In this document: piece after piece, positions 1-3,788 of the stretch
How the letters are laid out: each line of letters starts with the position of its first letter
How positions within the stretch are numbered: the first letter of the stretch is position 1
Source: an uncultured Thermoguttaceae bacterium
Lineage (GTDB): Bacteria > Planctomycetota > Planctomycetia > Pirellulales > Thermoguttaceae
Assembly: GCA_934725735.1 (NCBI GenBank)
Contig: CAKVCP010000126.1
Coordinates: 1 to 6,154 of the forward strand
DNA length: 6,154 nucleotides
Direction: 5' to 3'
Notes under the pieces: model-generated
Databases searched by the model: none
What the model saw: the letters and a program-made list of their open reading frames with translations, nothing else
What the model was told of the DNA's origin: nothing
Translations under genes and position numbers: made by a program

Positions 1-27
1 TGTATGACTAGGGCTTAATTGAGATCG

Positions 28-55
28 TAAGGCGTCCTTTGCGACGCCTTATTTT
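28..55 (+). terminator. Rho-independent terminator upstream of xseB
   Basis: A perfect 9-bp inverted repeat (28-36 with 43-51, TAAGGCGTC/GACGCCTTA) closes a 6-base loop, CTTTGC, and is followed by TTTT at 52-55. The stem is GC-rich in its middle and the T run is short, as in a modest intrinsic terminator. All three + strand frames have a stop just before it (TGA 5-7, TAG 9-11, TAA 16-18). It most likely ends a + strand gene lying mostly left of the window, whose identity cannot be read from these few bases. It also suggests that xseB is the first gene of its own transcription unit. The stem is nearly symmetrical, so weak action on the other strand is possible. Confidence 0.72.
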
Positions 56-65
56 CGTATGGCTC

Positions 66-71
66 TATAAT
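66..71 (+). promoter_or_regulatory. Possible -10 box before xseB
   Basis: TATAAT is an exact match to the sigma-70 -10 consensus and lies between the terminator and the xseB start, where a promoter for the block is expected. Against it, no good -35 box sits 16-18 bases upstream; the nearest candidate, TTGCGA at 39-44, would leave a 21-base spacer. The predicted transcription start, near base 78, would fall inside the ribosome binding site and leave a leader of about 8 bases. It may therefore be a chance AT-rich match or a nearly leaderless promoter. Confidence 0.3.
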
Positions 72-74
72 TTT

Positions 75-81
75 AAAGGTG
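75..81 (+). promoter_or_regulatory. Ribosome binding site of xseB
   Basis: AAAGGTG lies 4 bases before the GTG codon at 86 and is a moderate Shine-Dalgarno match. It supports GTG 86 as the start. The same frame has a TGA stop at 80-82, so no earlier start is possible. Confidence 0.5.
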
Positions 82-85
82 AAAC

Positions 86-448
86 GTGGACGAATTTTTA
101 GACGGTAATCAGCCTTTGGACAGTATTTCCTTTGAAGAAGCTTATCGGCAAATCACCGCAGTCTTGGCGGAGCTGGAATCGGGGCGCGGAAGTCTGGAAG
201 ATTCCCTGGCTCTTTATGAAAAAGCCGTGGGACTTGTCCGTGTGTGCCGCGCCAAATTAGACGACGCCACTAAGAGAATCGAGATTCTTAAAGGAGTTGA
301 TTCCTCTGGGGGGCCTCAATTTGAGACGCTCAACGACGACGAATTACGTTCTAAAGAGGACGTCGCGGGACGTCAGGGTTCTTCTGCTGGAGCGTCGGTC
401 GATCCGCTGGGGAATGTCGCGGAGGTTCCAGAATCAGATCTGGAATGA
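86..448 (+). CDS. xseB: Exodeoxyribonuclease VII small subunit
   Basis: This is the small subunit of exonuclease VII, the cytoplasmic nuclease that degrades single-stranded DNA from either end. In the family, several small XseB chains surround one catalytic XseA chain, and XseB itself has no active site. Residues 15-68 match the family: SFEEAY at the start of helix 1, LAELESGRGSLEDSLALYEK across the turn, then CRAKLDDATKRIEIL in helix 2. The start is GTG at 86, because the frame is closed by TGA at 80-82 and AAAGGTG lies just upstream. At 120 residues it is longer than the usual 70-85; the excess is a polar, acidic tail (about 72-120) that looks disordered. xseA is not in the window. ispA follows, either touching by ATGA (445-448) or after an 83-base gap. 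The family call is secure. Confidence 0.93.
   Translation: MDEFLDGNQPLDSISFEEAYRQITAVLAELESGRGSLEDSLALYEKAVGLVRVCRAKLDDATKRIEILKGVDSSGGPQFETLNDDELRSKEDVAGRQGSSAGASVDPLGNVAEVPESDLE
299..445 (+). other. Acidic low-complexity tail of XseB
   Basis: This stretch encodes residues 72-120 of XseB, after the two-helix core ends. It is rich in Asp, Glu, Ser and Gly with almost no aromatic residues, as in a disordered tail. It has no counterpart in the short E. coli protein. Its last bases also form the hairpin at the ispA junction. Confidence 0.6.
426..445 (+). repeat. Hairpin at the xseB/ispA junction
   Basis: TTCCAGA (426-432) and TCTGGAA (439-445) are perfect reverse complements around a 6-base loop, giving a 7-bp stem, or 8 with a G-U pair between 425 and 446. 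The right arm ends on the A of the ATG at 445, beside the xseB stop TGA (446-448). No T run follows directly, so it is not a standard terminator. In RNA it could mask ATG 445 until ribosomes finishing xseB melt it, or it could be chance. Confidence 0.4.
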
Positions 449-531
449 ATCGCGCATGTTTCCTCTCTTTCCCCTCCTTGGGTGGATCGCGTTCTCGTGT
501 CCTTTTCTCTCGTTTTCTGCAAAGCATACTA
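445..531 (+). other. Pyrimidine-rich xseB-ispA junction, coding status unclear
   Basis: The ispA frame is open from ATG 445, which overlaps the xseB stop as ATGA, but the next 29 codons do not look like the start of a cytosolic synthase. They are rich in Phe, Ser, Leu and Arg because the DNA is a C/T tract: 459-479 is 21 uninterrupted pyrimidines, and 498-519 is again almost all C and T. Family homology begins only near base 598. I read it as probably an untranslated spacer, though an N-terminal extension remains possible. Confidence 0.45.
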
Positions 532-1602
532 ATGAACAGTGATTTTAACCATCAAGCAGATTTGACTTCAGATATGAATCTCTCCACAAGTCGTTCTGAG
601 ATTACGGCCTATTTAGCTGAGTTGAAAAAAGAGGCTGACGCGATCCTCGATTCTCGCCTGAACTTTAGCGATGATTGTCCTCAACGATTGGCCAACGCGA
701 TGCGCTATTCAGTTCTTGCTCCAGGCAAAAGATTGCGTCCGACGTTAGCGTTAATCGCTGCGGAACTTTGCGGGGGGTATCGCGCCGACGTCTATCCTGT
801 TTGCGTGGCGCTTGAGTCAGTTCATACCTATTCTCTCATTCATGACGATTTGCCGTCGATGGATAACGACGACTTGCGAAGGGGAGCGCCAACCTGTCAT
901 AGGCGTTTTGACGAAGCGACGGCGATCCTTGCGGGCGACGCGTTGCAGGCTTTTGCTTTTGAGGTTTTGACGACCGATATCGAAGATCTGCAGGTATCTG
1001 CCAAATGTGTCGGAGTTTTGGCCAAAGCGATCGGCCCTCAAGGAATGGTTGGGGGACAGGCGGACGACGTGGTTTGGGCTTCTACGATCAAGAATGGAAC
1101 GGGCGCCTATGATTTGATTGGGGAGGCGATCGCCGTTTCGACCGGCGACGAATTGTCCGATTCCTTGAACGACGTTCCTGAGGATCCTAGAAAGGCGGGC
1201 TTTGCGGCTTTTCTGCACAAGATCCATCGTCGTAAGACAGGCGCTTTGATCGTCGCGTCTTTAAAGCTTGGCGCGCTGGCGGCGGGAGGCGACGACGCGC
1301 GCGTTTCCGTTTTAGAAGAATTTGGCCAATACCTTGGTCAGGCGTTTCAGATTTCCGACGATCTTCTTGACGAAAGAGGCTCCGAGGAGTCCATGGGGAA
1401 ACGCGTTCATAAAGACGCCGAGGCTGGAAAGTTGACTTATCCGTCTCTTTACGGCGTCGAGACTTCCGCAGAGCTACTCGACCGATGCGCGGAGCGTTCT
1501 AAGGACGTTTTATTGCGCGCGTCCGCTCTCTTTAACTCTGATTCGTTAGCTCTCCAAGCGTTGCGTTATCTTGTTGACTACGTTGTAGAGAGGAAACAAT
1601 GA
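532..1602 (+). CDS. ispA: Farnesyl diphosphate synthase (polyprenyl synthetase family)
   Basis: This cytoplasmic enzyme joins DMAPP and IPP head to tail into geranyl and then farnesyl diphosphate, using Mg2+. Counting from ATG 532 (356 residues): PGKRLRP at 64-70 is the IPP-binding loop; the first Asp-rich motif DDLPSMD is at 105-111; DEATAILAGDALQ follows; GMVGGQ is at 171-176; HRRKTGAL is at 232-239; the second Asp-rich motif DDLLD is at 276-280, with GKR and KDAEAGKLTYPSL after it. All catalytic aspartates are present. Tyr100, five residues before the first motif, and the two-residue-longer first motif point to a bacterial C15 farnesyl synthase rather than a C20 enzyme. About 33 extra residues lie between GGQADD and HRRKTG. 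The start is uncertain: 445 (385 aa, ATGA overlap with xseB), 532 and 574 (342 aa) all lack a good Shine-Dalgarno. I prefer 532 because it skips the odd pyrimidine-coded segment but keeps a polar leader. It overlaps dxs by ATGA. Confidence 0.92.
   Translation: MNSDFNHQADLTSDMNLSTSRSEITAYLAELKKEADAILDSRLNFSDDCPQRLANAMRYSVLAPGKRLRPTLALIAAELCGGYRADVYPVCVALESVHTYSLIHDDLPSMDNDDLRRGAPTCHRRFDEATAILAGDALQAFAFEVLTTDIEDLQVSAKCVGVLAKAIGPQGMVGGQADDVVWASTIKNGTGAYDLIGEAIAVSTGDELSDSLNDVPEDPRKAGFAAFLHKIHRRKTGALIVASLKLGALAAGGDDARVSVLEEFGQYLGQAFQISDDLLDERGSEESMGKRVHKDAEAGKLTYPSLYGVETSAELLDRCAERSKDVLLRASALFNSDSLALQALRYLVDYVVERKQ
1069..1209 (+). other. Insertion within IspA between GGQ and HRRKTG motifs
   Basis: The segment between GMVGGQADDVV and LHKIHRRKTGAL is about 47 residues. 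In E. coli IspA, from memory, the same interval is about 13. The insert is polar (STIKNGTGAYD, TGDELSDSLNDVPEDP) and leaves flanking motifs intact, so it is probably a surface loop between helices. It stays in frame and its base composition resembles its surroundings, so there is no sign of a frameshift or an inserted element. Confidence 0.6.
1587..1594 (+). promoter_or_regulatory. Ribosome binding site of dxs
   Basis: AGAGAGGA contains the Shine-Dalgarno core AGAGG (1589-1593), 5 bases before ATG 1599. It is the best ribosome binding site in the window. It fixes the dxs start despite the unusual N-terminal extension, and it lies inside the last codons of ispA, so the two genes are probably translationally coupled. 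Confidence 0.75.
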
Positions 1603-3737
1603 AATTCGCGTCCCGTGATTGCGTCTGCGCCGCGTCTTCCCAAAACGACGCGACGGCCATTACTTCTTCGATTCTTCAGTCGATAACCTCTCCCAAAGAC
1701 CTCAAATCTCTTTCTATCGAGCAACTTGAGGAATTGGCTAGGGAAATTCGTTCCGTAATCTGCAATCTGTCAGAATTGCGGAGTATCCACCTTGCTTCGA
1801 ATCTCGGAGTCGTGGAACTAACGATCGCGCTTCATTATGTCTTCGATTTTTCTTGGGATCGGCTCGTTTTGGACGTTGGACACCAATGCTATCCTCATAA
1901 ATTGCTGACCGGGCGATTTGATCGTTTTGACTCTTTACGAACTAGGGGAGGTCTGTCCGGGTATCCAAATCCTCTGGAAAGCGCCTATGATCTATTTATG
2001 ACGGGGCACGCGGGATGCAGCGTGGGAACTGCTCTGGGACTGGCGTTGGGAGATAAACTTCTTTCTAGTTACGGAAATGAAGGGAGTTCAGCGCGGAATG
2101 AAGTTCCGACGCTGCCGTCTTTAGATCACGTGACCGCGTCTTCCGGGCTCCGCAACGCCGTAGCGGTCGTTGGAGACGGCTCCTTCACAAGCGGCCCGAT
2201 ATTTGAGGCGATGAATCACGCGGGCGATATTCGACAAAAGCTATTGGTGGTCTTGAACGACAATAAGATGTCGATTTGTCGGAGAGTCGGCGGATTTGGA
2301 CGTTATCTCGATCACTTACGGATGGCTCCCGGTTATGTCGGCGCTAAATCTCGAATTCGTACGATCGTGGAAAAACTACCTTCCGTTCATTCGGGACTGC
2401 TTCGCTTTAAAGACGCTCTTAAAGCGGGACTCATTGGCGGCTCTTTTTTTGAAGCCCTCGGATTCCAATATGTCGGTCCTATCGACGGACACGATTTACG
2501 ATCGCTTATCAGCTATTTCGAAGCGGTGAAGGCGGTTAACGGCCCCGTGCTGCTGCACGTCTTAACGGAAAAAGGTCGAGGTTTTCGGCCCGCCGAGATT
2601 GATCCCTCGCATTTCCATTCTTCCAATCCGGCAAAAATGCGAAAACAGCGTTCTTCTATGAGGTACGCCGAAGCTAAAAATAGACGATCCGGCGCTCCGT
2701 CTCAAGAATACGAAGCCAATCGAGCCGAGAAAAAAGAGGTTGAACATGAAGAATCTCACGTCAACCTCGTTGAGAGCGACCGCCCCTTTACGTATTGGGC
2801 TCAGACGTCGATCATGAAAGCGTTGCGTAAGGATCCGCGCGTTTGCGTCGTCGTCGCCGCGATGACTCAGGGAAACATGCTGGAAGAGGCGCGAAAAGAA
2901 TTTCCCGATCGCTTTTTCGACGTTGGTATTAGCGAGGCGCATGCGGTTAATCTCGCCGCCGGACTCGCGAAGTCGGGAATGCACCCGATCGTCGATATTT
3001 ATAGCGGCTTCCTCCAACGCGCTTACGATCATCTTTTCCAAGAAGCGTCTCTGCAATCCTTGCCAATCGTTTTCTCTCTGGATCGCGCGGGGTTAGTCGG
3101 TTCCGACGGACCGACGCATCACGGGGTTTTTGATCTGAGTTATCTGCGCCCTTTCCCCAATATGACGGTTCTCGCTCCCGGCGACTCCGTCGATATGGGG
3201 TTGGCCTTCGATTACGCAATAGCGCAGAAGACTCCCGTGGCGATTCGCTATCCCAAGGCGAAAGCGGGTCGGCTGGAAAGAGACGCGACGCCCTTTGAAG
3301 CGGGAAAACCGGAGGTTCTTCGACCTGGAAAAGACGGTATGCTCCTGGGATGCGGCGGAGGGTTGTTGGAGAACTTGCTCAAAGCCGCCGAGATTCTCGC
3401 CAGCGGTAAGCACGAGTATGAGACGCCACCGTTGGAAGTTTGCGTTCTTAACGCGCGTTTTGTCAAACCTCTGTATCCCGACGCCGCGCTTGACTATTTG
3501 CAAGCGTCTAAGCCTGTCGTTTCAGTCGAAGAGAACGTGTTGTCCGGCGGTTATGGAAGCGCCCTTCTGGAAGCGGCGAACGAGCGTGGATGCAATACGA
3601 AAACGTTGGCGCGCCTAGGTGTTCCCGATTACTATATTCCTCACGGTTCGCGCGATGAAGAATTGGAAGTCGCGGGCATTGATCTGAAAGGGATCCTCGA
3701 CGCCTTTACGCGCGCCTATTCGTGCGCTAAAATATAA
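1599..3737 (+). CDS. dxs: 1-deoxy-D-xylulose-5-phosphate synthase
   Basis: Dxs condenses pyruvate with glyceraldehyde 3-phosphate, with loss of CO2, to form DXP, using thiamine diphosphate and Mg2+. This is the first and usually flux-setting step of the MEP pathway. The N-terminal domain has HLASNLGVVELTIALHYVF (His64), DVGHQCYPHKLLTGR (92-106), GHAGCSVGTALG (136-147) and the thiamine diphosphate motif from GDG (192-194) to NDN (220-222); FH at 339-340 carries the conserved histidine. The pyrimidine-binding domain has DVGISEAHAV with the catalytic Glu446, YSGFLQRAYDHLFQEASLQ, DRAG (Arg496) and DGPTHHGVFDLSYLR (503-517). The transketolase C domain follows (about 570-705). At 712 residues it exceeds the usual 620-640 because of an N-terminal leader of about 20 residues, an insert near 155-185 and a charged linker near 345-395. 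The start at 1599 has a strong Shine-Dalgarno and overlaps ispA by ATGA. Every key residue is present, so it should be active. Confidence 0.97.
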   Translation: MKFASRDCVCAASSQNDATAITSSILQSITSPKDLKSLSIEQLEELAREIRSVICNLSELRSIHLASNLGVVELTIALHYVFDFSWDRLVLDVGHQCYPHKLLTGRFDRFDSLRTRGGLSGYPNPLESAYDLFMTGHAGCSVGTALGLALGDKLLSSYGNEGSSARNEVPTLPSLDHVTASSGLRNAVAVVGDGSFTSGPIFEAMNHAGDIRQKLLVVLNDNKMSICRRVGGFGRYLDHLRMAPGYVGAKSRIRTIVEKLPSVHSGLLRFKDALKAGLIGGSFFEALGFQYVGPIDGHDLRSLISYFEAVKAVNGPVLLHVLTEKGRGFRPAEIDPSHFHSSNPAKMRKQRSSMRYAEAKNRRSGAPSQEYEANRAEKKEVEHEESHVNLVESDRPFTYWAQTSIMKALRKDPRVCVVVAAMTQGNMLEEARKEFPDRFFDVGISEAHAVNLAAGLAKSGMHPIVDIYSGFLQRAYDHLFQEASLQSLPIVFSLDRAGLVGSDGPTHHGVFDLSYLRPFPNMTVLAPGDSVDMGLAFDYAIAQKTPVAIRYPKAKAGRLERDATPFEAGKPEVLRPGKDGMLLGCGGGLLENLLKAAEILASGKHEYETPPLEVCVLNARFVKPLYPDAALDYLQASKPVVSVEENVLSGGYGSALLEAANERGCNTKTLARLGVPDYYIPHGSRDEELEVAGIDLKGILDAFTRAYSCAKI
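2061..2153 (+). other. First insertion in Dxs (before the GDG motif)
   Basis: Dxs residues 155-185, between ALGLALGDKL and NAVAVVGDG, are Ser-, Gly- and Asn-rich and about 20-25 residues longer than the short link found in E. coli Dxs. The segment immediately precedes the thiamine diphosphate-binding GDG but does not disturb it. It is in frame and looks like a flexible surface loop. Confidence 0.55.
2631..2783 (+). other. Charged linker insertion in Dxs between domains I and II
   Basis: Dxs residues 345-395 are dominated by Lys, Arg, Glu and Ser (KMRKQRSS, NRRSGAPSQE, RAEKKEVEHEESH). They join the conserved FH motif of domain I to the FTYW start of the pyrimidine-binding domain. The interval from FH to the domain II start is about 57 residues against roughly 25 in E. 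coli Dxs by memory. The charge pattern suggests a disordered or helical tether. Confidence 0.6.
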
Positions 3738-3788
3738 CGTCGTTTGAGGCTCTTCGTCGCAGGAATCTCCCCATGGCTTCGACGTTAT
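3734..3788. repeat. Inverted repeat embracing both convergent stop codons
   Basis: ATAACGTCG (3734-3742) and CGACGTTAT (3780-3788) are perfect 9-base reverse complements separated by 37 bases. Each arm contains the TAA stop of one of the two convergent genes: dxs at 3735-3737, and the - strand gene at 3785-3787. The right arm is followed by TTTGG on the + strand. The left arm, read on the - strand, is followed by ATTTTAG. The long loop is unlike a textbook intrinsic terminator, but the position suits a shared bidirectional terminator or 3'-end stabiliser. No other terminator is visible in the gap. Confidence 0.4.

Noticed and set aside
1..27. End of an xseA gene upstream of xseB
   Set aside because: xseA often precedes xseB, but only a few codons are visible, all frames stop early, and a terminator intervenes. 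Identity cannot be supported.
445..531. Signal or targeting peptide on IspA
   Set aside because: The Phe/Leu/Arg-rich leader superficially resembles one, but IspA is cytosolic and the peptide is better explained by translating a C/T-rich spacer.
297..542. Open + strand frame overlapping the xseB tail and the junction
   Set aside because: It starts inside xseB in another frame, has no family match, and its composition follows the pyrimidine tract. It is not a gene.
817..1227. Long antisense open frame (136 codons) opposite ispA
   Set aside because: It lies wholly within a confidently identified gene, has a low-complexity Arg-rich product with no recognisable domain, and has no ribosome binding site. 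It is a codon-bias shadow.
2562..3503. Overlapping antisense open frames opposite dxs
   Set aside because: The products are Arg/Ser-rich and match no family, while the opposite strand carries continuous, motif-perfect Dxs. These are shadows of GC-biased codons.
3705..3725. GCGC-rich hairpin near the dxs stop as a terminator
   Set aside because: The stem is only 4-5 bp with a wobble, and it is followed by A-rich rather than T-rich sequence. The longer inverted repeat at 3734-3788 is the better candidate.
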